DNA of 64,000 nucleotides. Origin: Rhizobium sp. Pop5. Its GTDB lineage: Bacteria; Pseudomonadota; Alphaproteobacteria; Rhizobiales; Rhizobiaceae. Below, piece by piece: positions 19,108-27,990 of the stretch; the stretch's first letter is position 1; each line of letters starts with the position of its first letter. The DNA is taken from contig NZ_CP099398.1 of NCBI RefSeq assembly GCF_024721175.1, positions 248,001 to 312,000 on the forward strand, given 5' to 3'. Under the pieces are notes generated by a model. That model was not told where the DNA came from, made no database searches, and worked only from the letters and a program-made list of their open reading frames with translations. A program made the position numbers and the translations under genes.

Positions 19108-20117
19108 ATGAACGTCATGAAACGCTATGTAGAAAAAGAGGTGACGGATCAACTCGCTTATAGGCGAAAGATGTTGCAAGATTGGAGAGGAGAGCGCCTC
19201 ACTGGACACCAGATAAACTTGGCATCAATAGACCTCAACCTCCTGGTCGCGCTCGAGGCTCTGCTCGAATACCGGAACGTGACGCACGCGGGCCAGCACA
19301 TCGGGCGGAGTCAACCGGCGATGAGCCGGGCACTGGGAAGGCTGCGCGGCATGTTCAATGATGACCTGCTGGTGCGGTCTTCAACGGGTTTGATCCCAAC
19401 GCCGCAAGGCGAACACTTGGCTCAAAGGCTGCCGTCGGCACTGCGTACGATCCGAGAGATGGTGACAAGCCGCAGCGTAATCTCAAAAGAATGGGGGAGG
19501 GGGGCAACGCTGGCGATCCCCGATCATCAAGCTTTGGCTGTACTACCGCGCCTCCTGCCGTGGTTACGCGAGCGTGCCCCTCATCTCGACACACTCGCCT
19601 GTTTGCCGTTTGATCGTGCCATGCGGGGGCTTGAGCAAGGTGATATTGATTTGGCCGTTGGGCATATTGACGTGCAACTGCCTGGCTATTTTCGGCGCAG
19701 TCTCTATACAGACCGCTTCGCGTGTTTGTTGCGCCACGACCATCCCGCGCTGGCGCAGGAATGGACGATCGACAACTTCGCGACCTTGCGTCACGCTGCC
19801 ATCAGTACGGACTCCCCGACCATTTCGGCCCGATCTACGACCACTTGCCCAACCTGCGAGAGGATCGTAGTCCCATACTTTTTTCCAGCGTTCTCACGGC
19901 AGCGGTGGTGGCTTCGGGGACGGATTTGGTATTGCTCGTCCCGCGCCGCGTTGCGACCCAAGTTTCCGCGATGCTGCCGCTTAGGGTTGTTGATCCACCC
20001 CTCGAGCCGGCACCGTACAAGGTCATGCTCATCTGGCACGAGCGGTGCCATCACGACCCGCAGCATAAATGGCTGCGCAAGGAGGTCGCCGCAGCGTTGG
20101 AGACGGGAGCAGACTGA
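19108..20117 (+). pseudogene. Frameshifted LysR-family transcriptional regulator
   Basis: The N-terminal winged helix-turn-helix is clear (DLNLLVALEALLEYRNVTHA, QPAMSRALGRLRGMFNDDLL, then STGLIPTPQG), followed by the effector-binding domain (FDRAMRGLEQGDIDLAVGH). Near 19800-19810 the frame changes: the expected continuation (YGLPDHFGPIYDHLPNL, then SSVLTAAVVASGTDLVLLVP) is read one frame over and ends at 20117. Unless this is a sequencing error, the regulator lacks its C-terminal domain. It differs from NodD in sequence around the HTH. The start is uncertain; the similarity begins near 19220. Confidence 0.75.
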
Positions 20118-20309
20118 CACAAGAAGCGGTGATCGGGATGCTCCCGAAGCATCAAAGAGAGCAAACGGGGATTTTGCGCGGGGAGATGACCAAGGGCTCA
20201 GCGCTGCTGCGCCCGAGAGTGCCAGGCATGTTGGACGAATATCGAGACTTGGATGCCTATGTGCTCGCGGGGTCTGCTTGTATCCGGGCTTCTGCTGAGC
20301 TGCGGCTCG

Positions 20310-20885
20310 GCCCTGCAGTGGCGCGGATATCTTCGCGCCGGCTCTCGGATCGACCATTTTGATGGTGATCGTCAAGTGATCAACATTTTTGTCAGCAGGC
20401 TCGCCGACACGGTCTGGCACTGCCGGACCGTTGGTTGAAAGACACAGCTTGATATCGGGGACCTCTGTGGCTCCGCGTGCAAATGTCGCCTTTGTCTTCT
20501 TCCGGTCATAACAGGCATCGCTTGGTCCGGCGATAAAGAGCACGGAAAGCTGAGGGACTTCATTGGCGACCGCAACGACCTTTCGCAGCGCCTGGTCAGG
20601 CGTAGGCCGGCTTTCGTTGGCGCAGTATTTACTATTGCAGTAGTTGCACTGGATATTGCAAGCTGGTGCGGCTACGACGTGCATGCGCGCGAAATAGTAG
20701 TGCGCTTTTTCTAAATAGCAGGAAAGGTCCGTGATTTTCTCCCAGACAGCCGGCTCGACGTGGTGCGGCTTTGCGGACGAACCGCACAATGACGCGGCGC
20801 AAGCAGTGGACTTCGCTGTGGCCAGCAGTTGGTTCATAGTTGTCGTGCTGGTCAGGTTCTTGAGCGAAATCATTGGTGGGGGCAT
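20310..20885 (-). pseudogene. nifB: Truncated nifB remnant
   Basis: The minus-strand reading starts with NifB-like sequence: VWEKITDLSCYLEKAHYYFA, RMHVVAAPACNIQCNYCNSK, DQALRKVVAVANEVPQLSVL, then ACYDRKKTKATF and PDIKLCLSTNG. The radical-SAM cysteine motif CNIQCNYC is kept, but a stretch after ANESRP is deleted and several residues are altered (for example FIAGPSDACYD for the usual GIAGPGDACYD). Similarity ends after MVDPRAGAKI near 20310, about one third of a normal NifB (about 490 residues). NifB makes the NifB-cofactor core; this copy cannot. The open frame continues antisense to the lysR remnant, which is coincidental. Confidence 0.8.
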
Positions 20886-20922
20886 TAAAGGCTCCGTTGC
20901 TGCTTAACGTCCCGGTTCAAGA

Positions 20923-20939
20923 AGCAAGGGCCATGCCAA
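20923..20939 (-). promoter_or_regulatory. Sigma54 (-24/-12) promoter of the nifB remnant
   Basis: On the minus strand the sequence TTGGCATGGCCCTTGCT matches the RpoN consensus (TGGCAC, five bases, TTGCW) with a single change at the sixth base. It lies about 40 bases before the nifB-like start and has a NifA-type upstream site at the right distance. Confidence 0.8.
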
Positions 20940-21012
20940 TGAAAATTGCGTTAGTTTTCAATTGGTTAGAGTTTTTTGTCCGGTTCCCTCCATTTGCGAC
21001 CCGACATAGGGT

Positions 21013-21028
21013 TGTCAGGCATTCGACA
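21013..21028. promoter_or_regulatory. NifA upstream activator sequence (TGT-N10-ACA)
   Basis: TGT at 21013-21015 and ACA at 21026-21028 with exactly 10 bases between. The site is about 75 bases upstream of the minus-strand -24/-12 element, the usual NifA spacing. Confidence 0.75.
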
Positions 21029-21626
21029 ATAGACCTACGCCGGTAAAATGGCGGCTCGCCTCGAGTGCTTGAGTTGAGGAGGGCAGGTCGGGCCGCTCGA
21101 CCACACCAGGCTTAGAACTTTCTTTCACCCCGATTTGATGCCCGCGGATGGCATAACCAGCCTAACGTGGGGTGACGCCGAGAGGCGAGCCGCCTGGCCC
21201 CAGATTTCTCCCTCGCGTCGATCAGCCGCTCCCGCTCGGTCAGACGAGCCCGATTGGGAGCCAGGCAGGATCGTTCGGATACAGGCTTTGGAGGAGACTT
21301 CGCCGAGACAGGCACCGGCAGCCCCGGCGGCCGCAAACGGGGATCCAGTCGACATTGGGCTCTTTCTGGCGAACTCGTCGATCGCATTGTCGCCGAATGG
21401 ACCGTTAGCTACCTTCCACACAAGCGCAGAGAGGCCCTGGCTGTTCTTGCAGACAAAATCCAACGCACCAATGGTCCTTGATTGCGCGGGAGTTGCTGTC
21501 CTACGCACGCTGTTTGAGTTCACAGACGTTCCCTGGGAAGTGGCATTGCGAGGCCAAGTCAAGCGCCGACGGCGCGAATGTCCGTTCGCAGATGCATAGA
21601 ACGCCATTTTCAACTCAAGACCAGAC
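21029..21626. other. 0.6 kb without an identified gene
   Basis: Two long overlapping frames on opposite strands (21135-21599 plus, 21125-21667 minus) are open, but neither has motifs I recognise or a good ribosome site. One may be debris of the catabolic genes that follow. Confidence 0.35.
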
Positions 21627-22190
21627 TTGCGACGGGCCATGGACCACGAAAATGGGTCGAATTGCATGATCGCGAAACGATCCGCGACTGTCCTATCGGT
21701 ATTGCCGCGGGATAGACGGGCGGACGAGGCGGGGCTGCGCAGCTCCTTCTGGCCTGATGCGCAGGACGTTCACGGAGCGTACACGGGCTCCGCCGAGGGA
21801 TTCATTGAGTTCACGCTTGGTGTCTTCAAGACCGAACCGCGCAACATCCACCAGATCACCAACGTTCTGATTGAGTTTATCAGCCCGGCTGAAGCACCTG
21901 TCGAGAGCTACTTCACTGCGCTCCAACGAGGGCCGGACTGCGGCCGGATCAAACGTTGCCAGGTTTCTCCTATGTGGTCGATATTGCGACCATTTTCTGA
22001 AAAGGGAAGGGGAGTGGAGAATTGCCGACCGCACAGTGGTCTATGATTGGCTCGAGGAGCAGACACAGCAGGCGGCGTCGCCAGAGTTTGAGCGGTTCGG
22101 TTTCAGGCAGCCGATCGGAACATCGCATTCTAACGACCCGGTCTATACGCTCGGAAGCGGCAAAGAGCATGAAAAGCCGAGGCGGAATAG
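21627..22190 (+). pseudogene. Frameshifted SnoaL-like (NTF2-fold) protein remnant
   Basis: Two frames together give one SnoaL-type protein. The first reads [40 protein letters not shown] and [11 protein letters not shown]; from about 21930 the next frame reads [20 protein letters not shown] and [18 protein letters not shown], ending with [20 protein letters not shown]. SnoaL-like proteins of about 170 residues often sit beside dehydrogenases in catabolic operons, in agreement with the SDR remnant that follows. Confidence 0.55.
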
Positions 22191-22329
22191 CGGCGCGTTC
22201 AGCTGGTGCCGAACTCTTCTTTTCCGGGACGTGGTGCTAACTTGCTGTCATCTGGCTCCTTTAGCGTTAGATCGCATACGCCGGAGCAGGAGAAGCTAAT
22301 CCATGAAGCAAGCAGACACCCGCCGTCAT

Positions 22330-22830
22330 TACACGCGCTGCAGGCGGGATTGGCCGCGCTCTGGTCGATGCCTTTGCGACAAACGGCGACATTGTCGTTG
22401 CCGTGGATCTTCCTGGAAGCGGAACGGTGCGGTGCGGCGTTGCCGCGCGGCCCTGCGATCTTCAATGTGGCCTCGCTGGGCGGGTTGCTGGGCGCCCCAG
22501 ACGCAACGGCTACGCTGCCTGGAAGGGGCCTGATCTTGATCACGAAAAGTTTGGCATGCGAGTTGGCGTCGCGTCGAGTGGGCCTGACGGCCATAAGAGC
22601 TCGGCTATGTGCGCACGCCGATGGTCGAGAACTGGAACGCGCCGACGAGACGGATCTCGCCGCTATTCGCCGACGCGTGCCGATGGGGCCCATGGGCGCG
22701 TCCCGATGATGTCGACCGGACCTTGCGGTTTCCGGTCAGCTCGCACGTCGATCATTCATCGACATCGTGTCGGACGGTCGCCTTGGGCTTGGCGACGGGT
22801 CCGGATACGAGCGATTCGAGTTCAAGCGCT
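22330..22830 (+). pseudogene. Short-chain dehydrogenase (SDR) remnant with several frameshifts
   Basis: Pieces of an SDR appear in order in different frames: GIGRALVDAFATNGDIVVAV (nucleotide-binding region, about 22343-22400), FNVASLGGLLGAPDATA (about 22460-22510), LILITKSLACELASRRVGLT (about 22530-22590), and VRTPMVENW followed by RRVPMGPMG. The YxxxK catalytic segment is damaged. The gene is dead. Confidence 0.55.
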
Positions 22831-22844
22831 TCGGTGTCGTTATT

Positions 22845-23080
22845 CATGAGGCGCCTGGGGAGTACCTGGGTGATCTTTTAGGGGCTCAACCAGAAGGTTT
22901 TCGAACCCGACGGCCATTATCAGAAGATACCCCCAACGGCGATATCGTTGCGGACCACCCAGAAGCCAGCCCCGCCAATCTGCATCGCGGCAGGATCGGA
23001 GTGCAGCATGAGGCGGGCCGTCGCAGAGAGTCGCAGCAATTATTGCAGTCTCTAATCTTCGCCTGCGTCCTCCCGTAATA
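22845..23080 (+). pseudogene. Fragment of a luciferase-like (LLM) flavin oxidoreductase
   Basis: One frame reads FEPDGHYQKIPPTAISLRTT followed by QKPAPPICIAAGS, close to the conserved segment of bacterial luciferase-like monooxygenases. Nothing else of the roughly 350-residue family remains. With the SnoaL and SDR remnants it looks like the relic of one catabolic operon. Confidence 0.4.
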
Positions 23081-23136
23081 CAAGGGCGTATCAACTCAGC
23101 CGGCGGCGCAAAAAGTCCTCACGATGAGGCAAGCTT

Positions 23137-24024
23137 TTAGCCGCGGTTCAAATTGAGGTGTTCGAAGTACCAAGACGGGTCATCATCGGATGAATCTGTC
23201 TCGACACTGGCGTCACTCGAATGCTCCTCGACACCTGCTTCATCGTCGCTAAGATACTCCACGGTTTTAGAGAGATAACTCCAAGGTTTGTCGGCGCGCT
23301 GCCATCCACCCTTGCTATTCTTTGTCCACTTGTCGGGATGTTGCGTAGGGTCGAGCACCCAGCGATTTTCACCCACATTAACGAAACCCATCTGCTCTAG
23401 ACGGGTTCCCATCTCCGGCGTAGCGGGACGTGACATGATCAACGGCTGTTCGCCGTCGAGTTGAAGTTGATGTTCGAGCAGAATATCGCCTGCGTTCTCG
23501 ACAAGCGGATGAGTAACGCGAAGGTCTACAATCGACGTGATTCTTCTTCGACCGGGAAATAGTTCCCGCCACGGCTCGTTTTCGATGCTAAATCCATCCT
23601 CTGTTCTTAAAAGCCCAACGCTTCGTTCTCCCAGATCATAGCTGAAATATCGCGCGCTGGGCGTATCATTGTCGGTGCCGCCGTAGAGTCGAGCGATGGT
23701 AGCCGTACGCAGGGCTTTAGAGGACACGAAGGGCGAGTACTCTTGTGGATTGACGGAAATGTGCTTGATTTCATCACCGTAAAATTCCCTTACTTTTCTG
23801 GCAAATGTCGATCTGTCGAGCACCTTAATTGGAGGTTCGGAAGAGAGCGAGTATGGTCGCGTTGGCGACGAAGGCGAAAGAGCATGGGGATCTGGCGTTG
23901 ATCGGGACGGCATGCCCGTAAGCGTTTGTGCCCCGGTCATATTCTCGATCCACCCCGCCATGGCCCGGGTGCGATCATCTTCCTCGGAAATGTTGTAGCG
24001 CAGCGATCGTTCTGAGTTATCCAT
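23137..24024 (-). CDS. Candidate secreted effector, NopP-like, 295 residues
   Basis: A complete 295-residue reading with GAGAG a few bases before the ATG. The first 75 residues are Ser/Pro/Thr-rich and disordered-looking, as in type III effectors, and include a GWIENMTGAQ motif at 24-33 that recurs in the NopD-like proteins of this window. The middle (about 80-235) has DRSTFARKVREFYGDEIKHI, then VDLRVTHPLVENAGDILLEH and TPEMGTRLEQMGFVNVGENR, a pattern like an acetyltransferase (GNAT) fold. The C-terminal 50 residues are acidic and Ser-rich. I recall similar VLDPTQHPDKW sequences in rhizobial NopP proteins, so NopP-like is my best call, but I am not certain. No canonical tts box was found upstream. 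Confidence 0.55.
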   Translation of the reverse strand: MDNSERSLRYNISEEDDRTRAMAGWIENMTGAQTLTGMPSRSTPDPHALSPSSPTRPYSLSSEPPIKVLDRSTFARKVREFYGDEIKHISVNPQEYSPFVSSKALRTATIARLYGGTDNDTPSARYFSYDLGERSVGLLRTEDGFSIENEPWRELFPGRRRITSIVDLRVTHPLVENAGDILLEHQLQLDGEQPLIMSRPATPEMGTRLEQMGFVNVGENRWVLDPTQHPDKWTKNSKGGWQRADKPWSYLSKTVEYLSDDEAGVEEHSSDASVETDSSDDDPSWYFEHLNLNRG

Positions 24025-24485
24025 GGCGGTCTCTCCTGAGAGTGAAAGGTGTGATGAAGCGCATTCTTTTCAGTCGCTTCACATGGGAACGGTGCGCTCA
24101 CATGTCCGGCCTATAAAGCGGATACGTGACTGCTAGACTCGATGAAGCGGGCGGTGCGCGTTGCATGCGCCGCTCCTGATCCCTTTACCTCAGCCCAAGC
24201 CTCGAGGATCCGCGAAAGCGTGGCTCCCTTCGCCAGACCATCGTCGAATCGGCTGACAGTCCGTCGGAGGTGTCTGCGCCGCGGCAGGGCTAAGATTAGC
24301 TTGAATGTTAGAGGCGTCTCGGAAAATTTACCGCCCCGCGGGCCTGTTCTGTTTTCACCGTTGTTGGTCTCCAATTGCAGATTACGCATATGCTAGTGCA
24401 ACCGGACTGGTCGCCATCATGCAAAATCGATATTCTAAAATGCTTTGGAAAAGCGGAGCCACGTGACCCCTTAGGTGGTGAAGGT
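24025..24485. other. Upstream region of the NopP-like gene
   Basis: No gene is supported. At 24241-24257 (minus strand) GTCAGCCGATTCGACGA partly resembles a TtsI tts box (GTCAGC, then TCGA), but the spacing is off by one base and the second half-site fails. Confidence 0.3.
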
Positions 24486-25049
24486 GACCTGCCACTGCGA
24501 ATTTCCTCCAGAATTGATTAGAGTCCGGCCCATCAAAGGACGGACGAATGAAGAAGCAGAGGTTTACCGAAGAGCAGATAATTGCGGTACTGAAGGAGCA
24601 GGAGGCAGGCGCGAAGGCGGCCGACCTCTGCCGTAAGCACGGGATTTCGGAAGCGACGTTTTACAACTGGAAAGCCAAATACGGTGGTATGGAAGTGTCC
24701 GAGGCCAAGCGGCTGAAGGCGCTTGAGGACGAGAACGCCAGGCTGAAAAAGCTGCTGGCCGAACAGATGCTGGATGCGGCCGCGCTCCGCGAGCTTCTTG
24801 CAAAAAAAAATGGTAGGGCCTGCCGCCAAGCGTGAAGCCGTCACGCATCTGAAGGCCGTGATGGGTCTTTCGGAGCGGCGGGCCTGCCAGATCATATCCG
24901 CCGACCGCAAGACGGTGCGTTATCGGTCCTGCCGACCGCCGGAGGTGGCGCTGCGGGCAAAGCTGCGTGACCTTGCAAACGAGCGTCGGCGTTTCGGCTA
25001 TCGGCGACTGTTCGTCCTGCTTCGACGGGAAGGAGAGCCGTCCGGCGTC
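24486..25049 (+). mobile_element. Left part of an IS3-family element, cut off at its 3' side
   Basis: The left end begins TGACCTGCCACTGCGAATTT at 24486, and both orfA and the first 80 codons of orfB follow. The element stops at about 25049, where the sequence switches abruptly to the conserved leader of the NopD-like genes (AGGATCGAGGTTCC). The right end and the DDE catalytic domain are missing. Confidence 0.75.
24548..24835 (+). CDS. IS3-family transposase OrfA
   Basis: A 95-residue helix-turn-helix protein: KQRFTEEQIIAVLKEQEAGA, DLCRKHGISEATFYNWKAKY and a leucine-zipper-like LKALEDENARLKKLLAEQ. This is the DNA-binding half of an IS3-type transposase. A run of nine A residues (24802-24810) marks the orfA/orfB junction, where such elements usually shift frame to make OrfAB. 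The element is truncated, so it should not move by itself. Confidence 0.85.
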   Translation: MKKQRFTEEQIIAVLKEQEAGAKAADLCRKHGISEATFYNWKAKYGGMEVSEAKRLKALEDENARLKKLLAEQMLDAAALRELLAKKNGRACRQA

Positions 25050-25055
25050 AATAGG
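24810..25055 (+). pseudogene. IS3-family OrfB, N-terminal 80 residues, open into the NopD-like gene
   Basis: The reading MVGPAAKREAVTHLKAV, then LSERRACQIISADRKTVRY and RRFGYRRLFVLLRREGEPSG, is the N-terminal HTH_21 region of OrfB. It stops at the junction with the nopD leader. The frame remains open through that leader into the downstream nopD-like gene because this copy lacks one A that elsewhere creates a TGA stop. Confidence 0.75.
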
Positions 25056-25094
25056 ATCGAGGTTCCAAATTTGATTTCCGGAGGACCGGCATCG

Positions 25095-27488
25095 ATGTAC
25101 CCAAGACGGAACCAGCCGCGCGATGACGATTCTCGCGAAGTAAGTGAGTGGATCGAAGGCGTGACCGGAGCTTTCGATACGGACGCCTGGATCCGGGAGT
25201 ACAATTCACAGAGACGAGATGTGGAACAGGATCTGAGCGACTTGCGCCTCGGTTCGCACGACAGTGACGCCGGCGACCGTGTGCCGCGTCGCAGATCCGT
25301 GGGCGGTTCGATGCGAGTGACGCCGCAGTCGTTGGCGCCGGAGAACTCGTTGAGCGGCGCCCGCCACAGCATAGACGTCTCTCGGGCGGGCTCCAGCAGC
25401 TTGCGATTCGGCGGCTCGGGGAGCAAGACATCGAGCAATATGGCGGAGGCGGGCGAAGTCGCCGCGGCGCCGCAGGGCAAACGCCGCGGATTTACGTCGC
25501 GCATGGCGTCAGGGTTCAAGAAGGCGTTCGGATTGAGCAGCGGCAAGACGTCGTCGCGGAGTTCGGGGCAGCAAGACGTCGATGCCGCAACGGAGACTCA
25601 CGTGGTCTCAACCAAGGCTCGCGTCGGCGCCAAGCGTGGTCGCCCCGCCGACCGGGACATGCATCCCGATGACGAGACCCGCATCAACCAGTTCGCGGAA
25701 GCAGTCCGAAACTACGAAATTCTACCCGACGGTAGCGTCGGCCGAGGGGACGGAAGGGTTCCCGAGGCTACCGTCGAGAACAATTTAGGGATTCTTAGGA
25801 GGTTCGCTCGTTGGCTCCGAGCAGAAAACAGAGATTCGATGGCTTCTCGGTTTTTAAACGATCCAGATTCGCTAGCCGGTGATATCGCGGATTACTGGGC
25901 AAACGGTGGGGACGATCGTAAGCGTCTTAACTCAGCACTGTCTCATTTCAGGAGGCTCTCGCCTGAGGGGCAAGAACTCCAAGCCGTTGGACCTGGGCCG
26001 CGCCTGATGGGGCGCCGAATTCATGTTCCCTATCCCGACGACGCCCTCATTATTGATGCCTTGGCCAACGAAGAGCGGAGTAAGCTCGGATCGGCCTCGA
26101 CTTCCAAGAGGAATGTTGTCTTGAATATGGCCAGCAATCAACGAAAGTTTAGCGCTTGGCTCCAAAGGGAGGGCAGGGAGAGCATAGTCAGCCGACTCAC
26201 CGGTACTGATCAGCAGCAACAGTCGTTGCAAAAAGATTACCAAGACTTCACCGAAGACATGGGAAAACACACTATCTCTTTCAAGCGGCTTCGGCAGTAC
26301 CAGCAAGTCGTTGAGGCGAACGCAGCGTCGGGGTTGTCCCCTGAGCAGGCAAGTGGCCGGGAACCGGCCGGTCTGGACGGCCGTTCGGATCCACGTGCCG
26401 AGTTCAGATCAACTTCGCCGCTGCAGCAGGTTGATCCATCGATCGAAGGCCGCAGCGGATTGTCGCTCGACCATATCGAATGGCTGGGCGACCAGCATAT
26501 CCAGACGGATTATGAGCTGCTAATGCAGGACTTGCAGCGAAACGATCCGGATCTCGCAGCCAGGACGCGGCTTATCGATCCCCTGATAGCCCATTATCAT
26601 CTGCGCCTGGGCGATGAGAGCACCGCGCTGAGCGCTTTCCAGCGCATCGTTAATGATCAGAATGGAAGAGATACAGCCGACTTCCTGTTCCTTCCAGTGA
26701 GCGATGCCAGTGCTTCGGATCCTGATCACCGCGGCACCCATTGGTCGCTGCTACTCGTTGACCGTCGCAACCGCGAGGGGCCGGCTGCCTATCACTATGA
26801 CTCCTTCCGGGGCCAGAACGACGAGTTTGCAGCAATGCTCGCACAAAGGTTGGGTACCCGTCTGGAGCCCGTCCGCATGACCCAACAGCGGAACGGCTAT
26901 GATTGCGGAGTCTTCGTGGTTGACGGCACGCGGGCGCTCGTTAGACGTCTGGCGCGAAGAGACCGGCCAGCCGTGCTGCACCTCGACAACCTCGTCGCCG
27001 ATCGGGAGCAACTCCAACGACGTCTGAGCACCGCGCCCAACAGTGCTCGAGCGGGGGCTGCGGCGGCTGAACCGGAGTCCTCCACACAGATCGCCGATCC
27101 CGCAGAGTTTTGGCATGGAGTGGGTCAACCCGGCCAGCTTCCCGATAGCTGGAATACAGCGACCTTCCGGCAGGATTTGCCGTCAGCCGCCTATTCACCG
27201 GTGCAAAGCGTCAATCCGCCAGACGCACCATGGGAGCAAAGCTTGGGGGCATCGATCTTCGGCACCCCACAGTACACGCTGCCTGTGGACGACTTGGGAG
27301 GATTTGTCCCTCCGAGCTGGCAACACGGCAATCAACCGGTACCAGATGACCTTCTGCCTGCAATGTACTTGTTTGACTTGCTGCCGAGCGCGGACAAACC
27401 CACCAACTTCAGTATCCATGGTGTGCCCTACACGGCCACTCTGGGGCCATCAGGCATGCAGAGCGACATTTACCTTTTCCTGCAATAG
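25095..27488 (+). CDS. NopD/XopD-like effector, Ulp1 (C48) SUMO protease, copy 1
   Basis: A 797-residue protein if begun at the conserved ATG (GGAGG 11 bases upstream). N-terminal region with SEWIEGVTGAFDTDAW, then a segment unique to this copy (about 82-156, including GKRRGFTSRMASGFKKAFG), then a KRGRP AT-hook-like/NLS motif. One 103-residue repeat (from PYPDDALIID; DNA 26028-26305) follows a degenerate one (ENNLGILRRFARWLRAENRD). The Ulp1 domain shows His549 (GTHWSLLLVD), Asp569 (YDSF), Gln598 and Cys604 (QRNGYDCGVF), the complete catalytic set. The remaining 190 residues resemble tails of other rhizobial effectors. C48 effectors of this kind are sent by type III secretion to the plant nucleus, where they deconjugate SUMO. 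A longer reading from 24774 joins IS3 OrfB to this gene in frame. Confidence 0.85.
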   Translation: MYPRRNQPRDDDSREVSEWIEGVTGAFDTDAWIREYNSQRRDVEQDLSDLRLGSHDSDAGDRVPRRRSVGGSMRVTPQSLAPENSLSGARHSIDVSRAGSSSLRFGGSGSKTSSNMAEAGEVAAAPQGKRRGFTSRMASGFKKAFGLSSGKTSSRSSGQQDVDAATETHVVSTKARVGAKRGRPADRDMHPDDETRINQFAEAVRNYEILPDGSVGRGDGRVPEATVENNLGILRRFARWLRAENRDSMASRFLNDPDSLAGDIADYWANGGDDRKRLNSALSHFRRLSPEGQELQAVGPGPRLMGRRIHVPYPDDALIIDALANEERSKLGSASTSKRNVVLNMASNQRKFSAWLQREGRESIVSRLTGTDQQQQSLQKDYQDFTEDMGKHTISFKRLRQYQQVVEANAASGLSPEQASGREPAGLDGRSDPRAEFRSTSPLQQVDPSIEGRSGLSLDHIEWLGDQHIQTDYELLMQDLQRNDPDLAARTRLIDPLIAHYHLRLGDESTALSAFQRIVNDQNGRDTADFLFLPVSDASASDPDHRGTHWSLLLVDRRNREGPAAYHYDSFRGQNDEFAAMLAQRLGTRLEPVRMTQQRNGYDCGVFVVDGTRALVRRLARRDRPAVLHLDNLVADREQLQRRLSTAPNSARAGAAAAEPESSTQIADPAEFWHGVGQPGQLPDSWNTATFRQDLPSAAYSPVQSVNPPDAPWEQSLGASIFGTPQYTLPVDDLGGFVPPSWQHGNQPVPDDLLPAMYLFDLLPSADKPTNFSIHGVPYTATLGPSGMQSDIYLFLQ
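26028..26305 (+). repeat. Single central repeat of NopD-like copy 1
   Basis: One unit of the helical repeat starting PYPDD and ending in FKRLRQYQQ. Copies 2 to 5 have 2, 5, 4 and 4 units. Confidence 0.85.
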
Positions 27489-27937
27489 GGTGGAGATGGA
27501 TCGAGCAATAGATGCCAGTCGTTCTTGAAAAGCACCAAACCGTTGAGAGAGAATCCGTTTTTACGCGGCCACGTGCAGCGCGCCAACCCAGATGAGACGA
27601 TCCCCAGTGCCGGGGGCGACATCGAATGTGCACGTCGCCAGTCTTCCTTCAAAACGTGACGTTTGGCCAGCATCCCAAGAGGCGACGGCTGTCGCATCTG
27701 AGGTGTAGACAGATACGGATGCGGGAAGAGCCTCGGGTGCGAAGGATGCTGGCGCGGTCGCTGAAGTGCTTAGTGCCGTCTATGACGGCCTACCCTTTGC
27801 GGGTTCTACTATGGCTTCAGGCCAGGACGAAACCCGCCCATGGCGCCGGATGCATTTCATACAGCGATCATGAGCCAACGTGTGAGTTGGGTGCTCGATG
27901 CCGACCCCGTATCCTGCAACTATCAAACTATGCCTGC
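27489..27937 (+). repeat. Trailer block B of unit 1
   Basis: This stretch is nearly identical to 33264-33700 and 42547-42996 and holds no clear gene. It contains a weak minus-strand frame that stays open only in unit 4. Just before the IS21 end there is a 7-base insertion (TCAAACT) compared with the other units. Confidence 0.8.
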
Positions 27938-27990
27938 TGTCAAGCGAAGTGAAGATTTGACCCCGTAGGCGAAACGAAGAACTGACCCCT

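Noticed and set aside
19791..20310. Continuation of the minus-strand nifB frame to 19791 (364 codons in total)
   Set aside because: Similarity to NifB ends near 20310; the rest is antisense to the LysR remnant and has no family-like sequence.
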